Below are positions 10,970 to 21,179 of a stretch of 64,000 nt of DNA, in pieces; position 1 is the stretch's first letter, and every line of letters begins with the position of its first letter. Position numbers and translations under genes: made by a program. A model generated the notes under the pieces. The model made no database searches, had not been told where the DNA came from, and saw nothing but the letters and a program-made list of their open reading frames with translations. Source of the DNA: Cydia pomonella (Eukaryota > Arthropoda > Insecta > Lepidoptera > Tortricidae); NCBI RefSeq assembly GCF_033807575.1, contig NC_084726.1:5890001-5954000 (forward strand), read 5' to 3'.

Positions 10970-11105
10970 TTTATTATTTATTTATTTAAACTTTATTGTA
11001 CAATATATATACAACAATGTACAAATGGCGAACTTAATGCCAAATGGCATTCTCTGCCAGTCAACCATGGGGCCAAACAGAAACACAATTGGTGCAGAGA
11101 CAAAA
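10970..11105 (-). mobile_element. 3' end of a LINE family with AATAAAGTTTAAATAAATAA tail, copy 1
   Basis: On the minus strand, TGACTGGCAGAGAATGCC leads into an AATAAAGTTTAAATAAATAA tail. Copies of the same 3' end occur on the plus strand at 28150-28255, 46875-46960 and, degraded, 46985-47055. All are 5'-truncated, as is usual for target-primed retrotransposition. Confidence 0.65.
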
Positions 11106-11410
11106 CAAAATCAGTGAATTAAAAAGAAAAACAAACGAATATACTTATAAACTACATATATGTAGTTTATAAGTACATTAATATATTACATAAATACAAA
11201 AATACATACACACTATAAATATAAGACACACATACATACATAATATTGATGAATATTAATCGAACTCTTGTTTTAGCAACTTAGACTTACAAATATGATT
11301 TGTTTAATAATTTTTATTATACGAGTATGTTATATATTACATTTTTATCACCTTACCTTAACCGTATTTTGTTATAATCTTATGACAAATTTGACATGAA
11401 AATTAATAGT

Positions 11411-11641
11411 ACATTACGATACAAGTGCGAAAAATAGGAAATTCGAAACGAGTGGTGATAAATTGAAACACGACCGAAGGGAGTGTTTTAAATCGTCACG
11501 AGTTGCGAATTACCTATTCGCACATGTATCGTACAACGTTTTGCAGTACATATGGCCCTTTAAATGTTCGACACAGTAACGTAATATGCAAATTTTCGCA
11601 CTAGTGCGGTAAAGTAGCACCATATGTATTGTAAAGTAACA
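11411..11641 (+). repeat. Double-hairpin repeat, GACCGAAGGGAGTG family, copy 1
   Basis: Two adjacent dyads. The first pairs ACGATACAAGTGCGAAAAAT (11416) with its near-complement ending at 11532, with ACGACCGAAGGGAGTG in the loop. The second pairs TTTTGCAGTACATATGG (about 11539) with the complement ending near 11641. Copies are at 25484-25690 (same strand) and 46378-46526 (opposite strand). It has no coding capacity. It is either a MITE or a structured SINE-like element. Confidence 0.65.
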
Positions 11642-11754
11642 TTACGATATCTATGTCTGGTACTAGTACCACTAGGAATACTAATATTAGTTGCTAGCAG
11701 TGATGGCCGAAACGTTAATGCAATTGACCATTAACGATTACAAATTGAACCATA

Positions 11755-12244
11755 GTTAGTTAGTTTTTCAGGGCCTTTTCCGCAACTCGACATTGTGCCT
11801 ATTTTGCGTGAAAAACGATGTAGCGCTACTGTAGCCACCCCAGCTCCTCTACAAAACCCAACAGTGTTTTCAGGTTGTTAAATACCTCTTTCAGTGTGTT
11901 CGACGTTCCTAGGTATTTGTTCCTGTATACTTCTACCTGTTTGCATTCTAGAAGAATATGTTTTGCTGTTTCCTCCTCCTCCATGCACCTGCACATGGGG
12001 CTGTCTGTCTTACCTATGTTATGCAGATGTTTGTTTAGTGTGTTATGTCCTGTAATTAATACTACTATTTTGCGTAGTTGTTATCTGAGGACCTACCGCG
12101 ACATTCTACGTGTTGCCGACACACTTACGTACGAATTTACAAGTGCGACAGAGAGGCAACACGTCAAACGTGGTTCGCGGTAGGTCCTCTGGGTGTTTTA
12201 AGTAGTGTTTTGGCGAGTTCAGTTCCGGGAGTTTCTTTCGTTGT
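11755..12244 (-). pseudogene. 5'-truncated LOA/Lian-like LINE fragment (RNase H-adjacent C-terminus)
   Basis: The minus strand encodes LRKIVVLITGHNTLNKHL, then CRCMEEEETAKHILLEC and YRNKYLG. This is the region that follows the RNase H domain in LOA/Lian-type non-LTR elements, with a Cys-rich TGH...C..C...H...C pattern. Its 3' end has a short ACTA-type tail next to the 12-bp target duplication. A 103-bp MITE interrupts the frame, and a stop (TAA) lies just after the junction. A related, less decayed copy is at 53832-54318. Clade assignment is from recognition only. Confidence 0.7.
12087..12189. mobile_element. 103-bp MITE nested in the LINE fragment
   Basis: Begins GAGGACCTACCGCGA and ends TCGCGGTAGGTCCTC, a 15-bp perfect inverted repeat. 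The arms continue with ACGTGTTGCC against GGCAACACGT. It splits the LINE frame at 11755-12244. The target duplication is not clear. Confidence 0.75.
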
Positions 12245-12539
12245 AATTGAACCATAAACTTTAACCTTCCGTTACGGTTTACGGTTCAATTTACAATGGT
12301 TAATGGCCTATATCGTCCGGCGAACTGCTAATCAGTGGGCCCCTTAAAATCCGAAGAAAAAACACTCACCCAGATGATTAATATTACATACTTACTTTGA
12401 GATTGCTATGAAACGTCAGTTACGAAAACACCTGACTGAGAGCTGCATTTGAAATTCGCTAGAACAAAGGAAATAGTGTGTCACTCAAACGCTCCTACTG
12501 TATGTGCACAACGTGGAACATTTCCGACAACTTACCTGA

Positions 12540-12570
12540 AAACAATAAATGAAATGAAATGAAACATTGT
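12540..12570 (+). repeat. LINE-type AATAAA plus (TGAAA)n tail
   Basis: AATAAATGAAATGAAATGAAA at 12544-12564 looks like a retroposon 3' tail. The body upstream is not recognised. Confidence 0.4.
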
Positions 12571-12659
12571 ATTATCGAGATACAGCATCGCTACAGTCGC
12601 TTAGAAGACTCGTAAAAATGTAGGAAGTACAAAGCAAAATCCTGACAGGTAGGTTAGTG

Positions 12660-12810
12660 TAGCTACCAAGTGGATGTCAGAAGACGGGCGCGGAGGCGTT
12701 AGGCCTCGACGAACAAAGGCGACGCTAAGTGTGGGCGATGTGGGCGACAGCCTACGGCCTCGCGGGTTCAGGGGCTTCGCACCTCAAATACGTATAACTC
12801 GGAAGCAACG
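12660..12810. repeat. GC-rich repeat fragment of unknown class
   Basis: GGCGTTAGGCCTCGACGAAC, then GGGCGATGTGGGCGACAGCC, and GGGTTCAGGGGCTTCGC. It is markedly GC-rich against its surroundings. I recognise it as repeat-like but cannot name it. Confidence 0.35.
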
Positions 12811-12892
12811 TAAAAATGTTTCGTTATTTCTTGCAGCACCTGAGGGCCTCGCTAAATAGGTATATCTTGCCCTCACCACATTTTGGTCTTGC

Positions 12893-13035
12893 CCCGCCAC
12901 TGCAGAAGGAGACCTGCATGGACACCTTCCTTAACAACTGGCTGGAAGAGGCACTAGAGACGTGGAGATCAAGGGGAGAGGCCTTTGCCCAAAAGTGGGA
13001 CACCAGAATAGGCAAGCAAAAAAAAAATCAAAATA
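12893..13035 (+). pseudogene. RTE-clade LINE C-terminal fragment
   Basis: Encodes NNWLEEALETWRSRGEAF then AQKWDT, like the end of RTE-type endonuclease-reverse transcriptases (…W…RGEAFAQQWD…). It is followed by an A-rich tail from 13019. Only the last ~45 codons survive. Confidence 0.6.
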
Positions 13036-13289
13036 ACAGCCTACTAATGTCACGCCATCTACAAAAATTACGACTAGCTGTTTACGAGGCTTTTTCAAAT
13101 CTTTTTTCTTTACTTGTCTCGTTTTTCTCACTGGTTCTTTTGTGTTACTGATAGAGATATTCGCTATACTTTTATGTTTATCTGGGAACGCATGCGGATT
13201 ATGATATAGCACGAAGAGTGATGTAGTGTGACAAGGAATTAGAAATAGACGGTTGCAAAAAGTGGCATCCCGATTACGGCGATTCCATT

Positions 13290-13640
13290 TGCTTAATGCC
13301 CCATTCACAACTATTCTAGTAGCATTCCAGTCCAGTGATCGTATCCAGCACTGAACTAGATCCAATCGTTTACAATAATTCCAGTCATTTTCATCATCCA
13401 GTGAATTTATGGAGATTGTTACAAACACTACATGATCAATATTCAACGTTTAATCCAGCACTGGATTGACGGTCTACTAATGTAGACCTGGAGTAATCTC
13501 CAGTGGCGCTGGATTGGGAGAGCTGGAATCAAAAGTAGACCATCATTCCAGTCACTGGCCTGGCATGCTTACTGGAATGATTATATTCTGGTGCCGGTTC
13601 ACATTATTTCAATAGCAATCCAGCGCTGGATGGATGGCAT
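13290..13640. repeat. Cluster of short CCAG/CTGG dyads
   Basis: At least six near-palindromes of the type ATCCAGCACTGGAT occur: ATCCAGCACTGGAT at 13453, CTCCAGTGGCGCTGGAT at 13499, CCAGTCACTGG at 13548 and ATCCAGCGCTGGAT at 13617, plus half-sites near 13330 and 13380. They are spaced 30-70 bp apart. No coding frame fits. It may be a foldback or satellite-like element. Confidence 0.5.
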
Positions 13641-14038
13641 AAGTCTCACGAACCCGAGGCCAAAAATCCGCTTTCATACAATAGAAGTTACACTCTCAAT
13701 TTAAAACAGCATGCTCAGATTACATGAAAATTGAAACTAAATTACTTAGCAAAAAAATGTTTTACAAAGAAAATAGAGTGAACAGAAGTTTTGTACGTAA
13801 AACTTCGTTTTCGCATTTTACAGATTTTTAGACAATACTGTCGTTATGCTTGTAGTTGTAGCTGCTGTAAAAAAGGGGTTCTTTTTTTTCCTATTTGCGT
13901 ATTTTCAGATAAAAGTAGAAGAAAAATTCTGTTTATATTATCTGCCCTAATCAAAATATATTAAATCTGGCTATTAACTTTTAATGTTTTTGCACAACCG
14001 TATCTTTACTGGGCTTTTGGATAAGTTTTATCACATTC

Positions 14039-14345
14039 TTAAGAGGAAAGGGGACAGCCGCTTCTCCTTGCAAACGTACTTAGTCCCCATTTTACTGTCT
14101 GGATAATTTGATGTAGCATACAGCATGATGTACCATAGCTATGCTCCATACGTTTGACTCTTTAAATTTTTTGATTATTGCAAAAATTAGATGAAAAAAT
14201 CAGATTTCATATAAATTATTAAATGCTTGTTATAATTACAAAATCGAATTGTATCAGTATATTTTGAATAATGATAATATCCAGAGAAGAAAAAAAAGAG
14301 GACTACGTTTGTATGAAAAGGTGATTTCAAGTAGGTCCTCCACTT
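14039..14345. mobile_element. Inverted-repeat element, TTAAGAGG/CGTAGTCC family
   Basis: The left part has TTAAGAGGAAAGG, CAGCCGCTTCTCC and TAGTCCCCATTTT with TGTCTGGATAAT. The right part, reversed, has TTTTCATACAAACGTAGTCC and TTCTCTGGATATT. It is the same family as the longer copy at 44909-45950, and a half copy lies at 44165-44235. No transposase frame. Confidence 0.5.
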
Positions 14346-14734
14346 TTATCTTTAACTTATTTACAGACTCTTGTTATAGTTTTTGTGTTTTGAGCGCCGT
14401 TCTTTACTCGTACGCCTTTTATTCTAACAAAATTGAAAGGCTGTACGGTTTCTATAAAACCTTGGAAATGTCTTTTCCAGTACTTATAACTCTCAATTTC
14501 CACTCCCCTTTAGTTTCTCTCGTTTGTCCCGAGGCCGTTCACCCTACGCACAGAGCATATGTCAGACATGTTACTTGGACTTGTTACGTCTTGTTCAAGT
14601 ATGTTAATTAATTATAATTTCTAGTTGGATTTGCGGGTGTGTTTTAGTAATTGGGAATGGAATTACAATGTACGTATTCTCAGGAATTTGGGAAAACTAT
14701 AGATAGAAAAAATTGAACAAAGAGCATTTCGGGC

Positions 14735-15245
14735 CATGCTCAGTGTGGGGTAGGGTTCCGTAGTTACTATTCTGGCAGAATAGGCTAAACGGGGGCTATT
14801 TGTAAGTATTATATACATTACAAGCATGAGGGAGTACCTTCGCAGCGCTTTGTACGTCTTTTTTTCTAAGAAGAGAAAGCCTTTTGCTATAACTCAAAAA
14901 CGGCTGGACCGGAGTCGCCAGAACTTTCACTGATTTCTTTCATATTTTTTGGACCCATGGTTCTAAAGTTGGAGGGGGGAAGGCCACATTTTTTTTTCTT
15001 TCGGGAAGATTCTTTCGAAAATATTCACTTTAGCAAATTTGGCTTTTAGAGATCCTTATTCGTTTCGTAAGACCTATCCAACGATACTCCACACCATTGG
15101 CTTAGAGGGAAAAAATATTTTTTATTTTACCGCTCGCGATAACGTTGCACTAACGATGCTCCTTGCAAAGCTGCCAACGACGGACAGACAGACGGACATA
15201 TCGAAACAATAAGAGTTCCTAGTTGACTACGATACCCTAAAAATG
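14735..15245 (+). repeat. Long interspersed repeat with GTTCCGTAGTTACTATTCTG head
   Basis: Begins near AGGGTTCCGTAGTTACTATT and contains CTCAAAAACGGCTGGACCG and ACGGACAGACAGACGGACA. I recognise this as a common lepidopteran interspersed sequence, possibly a LINE 3' region. No protein frame is intact. Confidence 0.5.
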
Positions 15246-15380
15246 GTTTTAATTCCAACTATCAGGCACTCAAAAATTGTATGTAGTCCGTTTTTCTACT
15301 CCAGCACTTTTATAAGTCATTATAATGACTGCCAGTGAGATCGAAATCAACTTCATAAGAACCCCGGCGCGTGGGACGTA

Positions 15381-16090
15381 TAAGGTTGCAAATAGAAAAA
15401 AATAAAAACAAAATGTTTTTTTTTTCAAATTTATGAAAAAAACCTGGCACCATTGTTTTTTTTCTAACTAAGGTTTTATTTTCAGGTGAACAAATAATAC
15501 GATAGTAATAAATGCTTATATAAATAAATAACGGTTTTTCGTGATTTATTTATATAAGCAACTTAAAACTAAGTACATTAAAGTAAGTAAGTATGTCTAA
15601 GTATGTTATGTAACTAATATATTCTCAGTAAGTTTTTAAAAAAATCTTTGAACTTATTCACTAGAACTAGAACTATCAGCAGCACTATCAACACTAATTC
15701 GGTCAGTATCAGAATAAGTATAACTTACAAAAGAAACTAGGCTCTGTTGCAATAGCAATAACATACATTTTAATTCGATAAACATTCAGTATACAAACAT
15801 TTATTGGGGAATCCCGGCGTGGAGAGGAGAGGCGGTGGTGTTGCCAACAGTAAATGACGATAACTACCACTACAGATTTCATTAATGTTAGTTTTATAAA
15901 ATCAGATATTTTTTTCTAAAAAAATAGTTTAATAGTTAACATAAAGTCTAAAACAACCGTATAAAACTATTAACTGCCTTGCAAATTTTGATATTTAGTA
16001 GTTTTGAAAAAAACATATTCTAGAAAAAACTGGTTTTTTTTTAACGGTTTTTTTTTCTAGATAGAAAAAAGCCGTTTTTTTGCAACCCTA
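15381..16090. mobile_element. Non-autonomous hAT-like element (710 bp)
   Basis: Ends are TAAGGTTGCAAAT and, reversed, TAGGGTTGCAAAAA. The flanking 8-mers are GGGACGTA (15373-15380) and GGGACCTA (16091-16098), matching at 7 of 8, which fits an aged hAT target duplication. An internal 18-bp perfect hairpin around 15512-15561 uses TTGCTTATATAAATAAAT. There is no transposase frame. Confidence 0.6.
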
Positions 16091-16139
16091 GGGACCTATA
16101 TTTTAAGAGATGGTACAGTACCATCCTCACCTACATTAA

Positions 16140-16620
16140 AACAATTAACTTTAAATAGAAATTAAAAAACCTTCATCCGGATATTTATTAGCTGCTGCCG
16201 AAGCGAACAGGTCGAGGTCCTTTTGACACTTTAATGAAATGTAAGGGGTACACCGAGCGGATGCTGCCCTTGCCCGTGTCATGGGACGCACGCAGAGGCA
16301 GCACCCGCCAGGCTGTAAGGAACTAAGGACTATTTGAGAGTTGATGGAATCTAAAATGAACTGGGCTATTGGGTGAAAGCGATGGACTAAATATTGGGCT
16401 ATGGGATAAAAACTGGACATCTACCTAATAAAACGGTATTCAATTTTATTTCCGGCATAAGGTGACTCGCCCCAACAAGATGTGCCCGCACAAAAAGCGA
16501 CATCTAGGATGGCTACAGGGCAACACCGGTGTGAGCAGCTCAGAGGAGTCAGAGATGTTGATGGGTGTACGCCGCTTTCTACCCAGTGGCTGCGAGCAGC
16601 CACTTTGCCAACTCACGTTA
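16140..16620. repeat. Uncharacterised repeat-like region
   Basis: A mixed-composition segment with GGGTGCTGCC-type and CGCCAACAAG-type stretches. It has no intact frame: the minus strand is full of stops. It abuts the R4-like remnant and may be part of another LINE. Confidence 0.3.
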
Positions 16621-17080
16621 TATATTATTTCCTTTACTTATCTATTTTCTTAGGTTATAATTTTTACAATATAAGAGTAAAATATAAAAACACTTACAAA
16701 ACAATACAAAAGATATAAACACATTATAAAAAACCTAACCTAGTGTGCCGCCAGCAGCGGGGCAGGGCCCAAGCTGCCGGTGGTCAGGGCCGCAGAGAGA
16801 GGAACCGCCGGAATATCCGCGCCGTGTCCAAGATCACCGCCTTCTGCATCTGACCCTTGATCCAACCAGCTAGCGAGTGTCAGTCAAGGTGTTGGTCGAG
16901 ACTCTTCGCTATGAGACCGTTCGCTGAAACGACTATCGGGACAATAATCGTCGAATCAACATCCCACATGGCGGTTAAATACCTATCTCGTTAGCAAAGT
17001 CTATGTAGGTATTTACTAGACTTGTCCTTCTCGGCTTTCACAAGATTCTCATCATGGGGGATGTTGATGTCGACGAGCAA
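16621..17080 (-). pseudogene. R4/Dong-like LINE C-terminal remnant, copy 1
   Basis: The minus strand encodes LVDINIPHDENLVKAEKDKS, then IVPIVVSANGLIAKSLDQH and GWIKGQMQKAVILDTARI ending FLSLRP-stop. The D…P…K pattern fits the restriction-enzyme-like endonuclease end of R4/Dong-type LINEs, but this is recognition only. Stops and a small internal duplication break it. The 3' UTR, with CCTAACCTAGTGTGCCG, ends near 16621. A ~90% similar copy is at 60957-61411. Confidence 0.6.
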
Positions 17081-17144
17081 TATTATTATTTTAATGGGTG
17101 ACAGATAATACTTAACAAAGTATACATTTCAAAGGCCTTAAAAC

Positions 17145-17348
17145 CAGGGATCGGAAACCGGTATTTTTTATATGGGAACGAAAACGGTATTTTTTCGTTC
17201 TTTGTTAATTACTTCATTTCTAATTAGGCAATCTAATAATACGAAGTCGTTATCTGAAAACACAACTGAGTCCTACATTTAGAGTATAAAATAAACCGAA
17301 ATATATGGTTATTTCGATGTTTTTGTAAAAAACCGGTTCCGATCCCTG
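17145..17348. mobile_element. hAT-type MITE (204 bp) with perfect 8-bp target duplication
   Basis: The ends are CAGGGATCGGAAACCGGT and, reversed, CAGGGATCGGAACCGG. Both sides carry CTTAAAAC (17137-17144 and 17349-17356). The CAGGG start and 8-bp duplication are hAT hallmarks. No coding frame. Confidence 0.88.
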
Positions 17349-18164
17349 CTTAAAACATGACATGATTCATAATTAGAGTTCTAAGGACTTTATCTAATAA
17401 AGATTAATTGTAGATCTTTTGCTTTGTACTTTTAATTATGCCGTACCGAGTTGGGTTTCCAAAGAAAATTCTCATGAAGTTTATTGGAACTTGATTTTAT
17501 GTTTTACTAGGATTTGTTGCTTTTCCAGCAAGTTTCCAAGTAACTACGGCGGGAATTGTTAGTAGTTTGTTTGTAGATGCTAAGTAAGAAAACAAATGAC
17601 AAAGAAACTAATAAAAAAATACTAATGGCGTTATTTATAAACGCGTTACTGGCCTGAATTAGCCGGGGGTTTTCAGAAAAAAAAACGTATCCTTTTTGTT
17701 TGAAAAAGTGGCGCCATCTTATCGGGCACTACCTAAAGGTTATGGCGCCATCGCTTTGGCTTTGATCTATTTGATGGCGCCACATTTTATATTTAACAAA
17801 TTTAACTCGTATCAGTAAAATAATAAGGATCAAAGTGAAATGGCGTTCTAAAAGTTATAATTATGTGTCGAAAGATTGCAGTAAATTTTCGTCGCTACAA
17901 AGTTTTCTTTGACAATACACCTCTATATCAAATTCTCTTTGCCGTATACATAATTGACCACAAACACAACCTCAAGCTCAAACTACATGGAATAGACATC
18001 AAAGGTTTCTGAATGTGTGCAGCAATGCCGTGCCGCAATAGTGCAGCAGTAATGCTGGTACATTCTCAATCCGAATGGTACCTTTACTACTTTATAATAT
18101 TGCTCCTATGTGTAATGCGAAGTCTATTTGTCAGTCTATGAGTTTGAGGCTATCACACTGATGA

Positions 18165-18261
18165 GGATCCGCACTCCGCTCTGGTGTGTGAGCGACAAAG
18201 CTGTAACAGGTACATAGCAAAGTCCTGCTCGCACAACGGAGCGGCGTGCGAATCCGCATCC
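18165..18261. repeat. CpG-rich 97-bp foldback
   Basis: GGATCCGCACTCCGCTC with GTGTGTGAGCG pairs imperfectly with the complement ending GAATCCGCATCC. It is a MITE-like hairpin with high CpG in AT-rich surroundings. Confidence 0.5.
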
Positions 18262-18389
18262 AATGTAAAAACCGCCTAACGGTAAACCTCTAGCAAAGAT
18301 ACATTGATTGAGAACGATTTGTAAAATCTAAGACAATTTCGTGCTTCGAATTTAACAGGTAGAGATGGTGCTGTACAGATCCATACACA

Positions 18390-18625
18390 TCATCATCATC
18401 ATCATATCAGCCTTTTATCGCCCACTGCTGAGCATAGGCCTCTCTTCTAGTACGCCACTTATCCCGGTCCCGAGCCAATCTCATCCAGAAGTGACCCGCA
18501 GTCTTCCGAATGTCGTCCACCCAACGAGCCAACGGACGCCAGGCACTCCTTTCGTCTGAAAGCGGCCACCATTCCGTTAGCATTTTGGCCCACCTGCCAT
18601 CACTCTGCCTGATCCATACATCCAT
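18390..18625 (-). pseudogene. RTE-clade LINE C-terminal fragment with (GAT)n tail
   Basis: The minus strand encodes QSDGRWAKMLTEWWPLSDE, RPLARWVDDIRKTAGHFW and RDKWRTRREAYAQQWA. This is the end of an RTE-type endonuclease-reverse transcriptase. Its 3' side is a (GAT)n-type run, seen as CATCATCATCATCATCAT on plus at 18388-18405. The copy at 43279-43632 is very close in sequence. Confidence 0.8.
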
Positions 18626-18709
18626 ACATTCCATAGATCCATACATTTTGCGGTAACTCTGAATGTCAAAAGTTAACGTTTGAGAATTCAGTGACCGCAT
18701 ATAATAAGC

Positions 18710-18820
18710 CATTGACATATAGCGGGCCTTTCGGGCATTAAGAATGGGGCCAGTGCCACCACTGAACTAGCACCATTCTTAGTGCCCGTAAGGCTCGTCC
18801 TTAGATATATGTCAATGTAT
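18710..18820. mobile_element. Foldback MITE with GGGC-TT-CGGGCA arms
   Basis: The left arm (GGGCCTTTCGGGCATTAAGA, 18724-18743) pairs with the right arm CCATTCTTAGTGCCCGTAAG, and outer bases CATTGACATAT match ATATGTCAATG. The loop is about 25 bp. A related right arm lies at 57-110. Confidence 0.65.
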
Positions 18821-19309
18821 GGCACAGTACCTACAGCGCTATCTGTTTTGGACGTCAAACTATACCTCTCTATTACAATCAATTATCTTTGTCTCAATCA
18901 TCATATTACTTGATATTATACATTCGAGCATTACCTAGGCAGCTTATAAATATCAGCTTTCAACCAAAATAATAATACAAAAGCCAGCCAAACGTCTAAT
19001 AAAACATAATCTTAATAACATAATAGGTACAATATGTACTACGAGTATTCATACCTGGGTAGTCTATTAGGTACCGAGCTTAAGTATAACATAACGGGTA
19101 CCTATATCATATCAACATCCTCATTTTTTTGAGCAACCATAAAACATAAAAGCACAGAATATACTTACTGAAACTGAAGTATAAAATATAAATACTTTCT
19201 ACATTAATACAGTGGTTAAAGCTCATAAATATTACTACAGTCTTAATTATGACTTCATTTTAATGCTAAAGAACATAATTGAATTCATCACAACCGAAAC
19301 ATCAAATAA

Positions 19310-19660
19310 AAAGTACCTAAGAAAACAGACGCAAACATCGGCGCACCAAACGTTTACATTTCCAAAATGGAGCACCATCAAACGAATACCCGGAATCCGG
19401 GCTCTAATTACAAAAATACAGACCGAGATTCATTAAATCGGTAAGGAAATTAAACCGGTAGTAATCCGAATAGTTGCCGACAGCCCGACACCTTAAAACG
19501 TTATCGGTAATTATATTCAGGGGTTGATTCCAAAGTAATTAAGCCAGATAACACGCGCAAAAGTTATAAATGATTATTTGCTAGCATCGAAACCGATTAA
19601 ATTTGGCGCAACTCTAGTAAAATTCTAATTTCGAATTTCGAATATCGGATCTGAAGATGG
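19310..19660. other. Low-repeat sequence upstream of candidate promoter
   Basis: I recognise no repeat family here. It contains AAGTAATTAAGCC and TTTCGAATTTCGAATATCGG. It could be cis-regulatory sequence of the candidate promoter, but that is inference. Confidence 0.25.
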
Positions 19661-19960
19661 CGGGACGCGCGCAAAGCGAAGTCAGTCGGGCTTCGGCGCT
19701 CGTGCAGGAAGGGTGTGTTTATATGTCCCTTTGCATCGCGCGCGGCGTTTACGATCGTAAAACCACCCTTGATATGTAACAGACGTCGACTTTACAACGT
19801 GAAATGGATTTCAGTGTTTTGTAAAAAGTGTTTAAATTTGAATTTATTGGGAATCAGTGTGTGATCGTTAGGATTTATTGTGACGGATTTGTGTTTTAGA
19901 TTTTTATCGGTGTTGTGTGGTGTTCTGTGTTAAAATAAAATAGTGAACTGCGCTCAGTTC
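19655..19960 (+). promoter_or_regulatory. Candidate host promoter and untranslated first exon
   Basis: A CpG-rich patch (GGCGGGACGCGCGCAAAGCG; CATCGCGCGCGGCG) stands out in AT-rich, repeat-poor sequence. It contains an arthropod-type initiator TCAGT at 19682-19686. It is followed by roughly 250 bp of T/G-rich sequence typical of insect 5' UTRs (GTGATCGTTAGGATTTATTG). Possible donor sites such as TCG/GTGTTG near 19911 exist, but none is decisive. No coding exon is attached in this window. Direction is inferred from the initiator only. Confidence 0.3.
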
Positions 19961-20286
19961 TACTCCTATTGGAATTGTCGGAACATATAAAGAGGTTGGT
20001 AGAAATTATAGTAATTGTGAGTCGTACTTGTACAATCTTTCGCATCCGACGATTAGTACGCAAATGTAGGTTTTTTTTTTCTGTTTGCAGCAAATGCCGA
20101 CAAATAGGTACTACGATATAATATCTTTAGGGTCGTTGCGCTATTTTCTAATCGTGATTATGCATAAAGTAAAATAATTCCTCGAACTTAACCATTTGCG
20201 CGTTGGTTCGATTTGCAGTTGAATTAAATATTCATTATTATTTTACTGCATAACATTATCTAGGTAAATACATAGCTACCGCAATA

Positions 20287-20435
20287 GAGTAAGACCAAGC
20301 TAAGTTGACAGCGGTTTTGATAGCCCAGGCTGTACAAGTGTTATTTAAACGTTAAACTTCTATGAAAGTATGACGTTTAAATAACACTTGCACAGTCTGG
20401 GCTATCAAAGTCGCTGCCAACTTTTGGTCTAACTC
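20287..20435. mobile_element. 149-bp MITE with TA flanks
   Basis: Arms of about 60 bp: GAGTAAGACCAAGCTAAGTT pairs with the complement of the right end, AACTTTTGGTCTAACTC, and GTGTTATTTAAACG pairs with CGTTTAAATAACAC. TA lies on both sides (20285-20286 and 20436-20437), which fits a Tc1/mariner-type mobilised MITE. I recognise it as common in Lepidoptera. Confidence 0.85.
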
Positions 20436-20522
20436 TAGCACCGAACTCTACCTATACTTAGTTGGGTTGGGTGAGAGGTCTATAGTTTGTGTTTGGACTA
20501 GGTACCTATTCCAAATAGGTAT

Positions 20523-21003
20523 ATACACCGTGTTTTTATTGAATTGCGTTAACTCCGGGGTTTCGGTAAGTACGTTTAAGGAAACTAAATGGCATAGTTA
20601 GTTTAAAAAAAAAAAAATTTTTTTTTGTTTTTTTTTTACTATTTTTATTTTTATAAAAGTAACTAAATGTTGCATATAGCGTTGTTGTAACACGGGCATT
20701 ACATTTAACTCAACCAAACAATTGAAAACTGTGACATATCAATGTCATTTCGAACGTCGATCGTCCGAGATAGTACTTACGTTTAGTAGCAAATGTATGA
20801 ACTCTCACTAAACACTAATCAATAAGTAAACAGGCCCTAAGGCAAGTGTACACGCTCGTATGGGTCTTATAAGATAAAAATTAATGATTGATTATCTCCG
20901 AAAGGGAGTTAGTTAGAATATCGGTATCTTTGAGAAAGTTACTTTATTTAAGCTCAGGAATGCACCCTCGAAATTAACGCAAATCAAAAAAAACACGGTG
21001 TAT
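20523..21003. mobile_element. 481-bp inverted-repeat element (TACACCGTGTTTTT ends)
   Basis: Left end TATACACCGTGTTTTTATTG; right end, reversed, TATACACCGTGTTTTTTTTG; both continue toward GCGTTAA. A fragment of another family (CACTAATCAATAAGTAAACA, about 20812) lies inside. A second terminus of this family is at 41775-41827. No frame. Confidence 0.65.
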
Positions 21004-21179
21004 ATATATGTGCCAAAATTAAAAAGTTTTTTTTTCGATTAGGTGAGACTATTATGAATGATCTATCGCTAAATATTTTTATAAATAGAAGAAAAAACTA
21101 GACTATAGGTACCAAATAGGTGCCTATCCTCCTGAGGTATTTGCTTTGCGCTACGACATGGTATTCTTCGAGAAGCGAG

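Larger units (their letters stand above)
11709..12312. mobile_element. Palindromic MITE disrupted by a LINE insertion
   Basis: The left arm (GACCATTAACGATTACAAAT, 11727-11746) is the near-complement of the right arm (AATTTACAATGGTTAATGGCC, about 12287-12307). Between them lies a LINE fragment flanked by a 12-bp direct repeat, AATTGAACCATA, at 11743-11754 and 12245-12256. This is best explained as one palindrome split by target-primed insertion. Confidence 0.6.

Noticed and set aside
11875..12183. 102-codon plus-strand frame
   Set aside because: Antisense to the LINE fragment and runs into the nested MITE.
12931..13446. 171-codon minus-strand frame
   Set aside because: It crosses an RTE fragment coded on the other strand, an A-tract and the CCAG dyad cluster. 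No domain is visible and the composition is inconsistent along its length.
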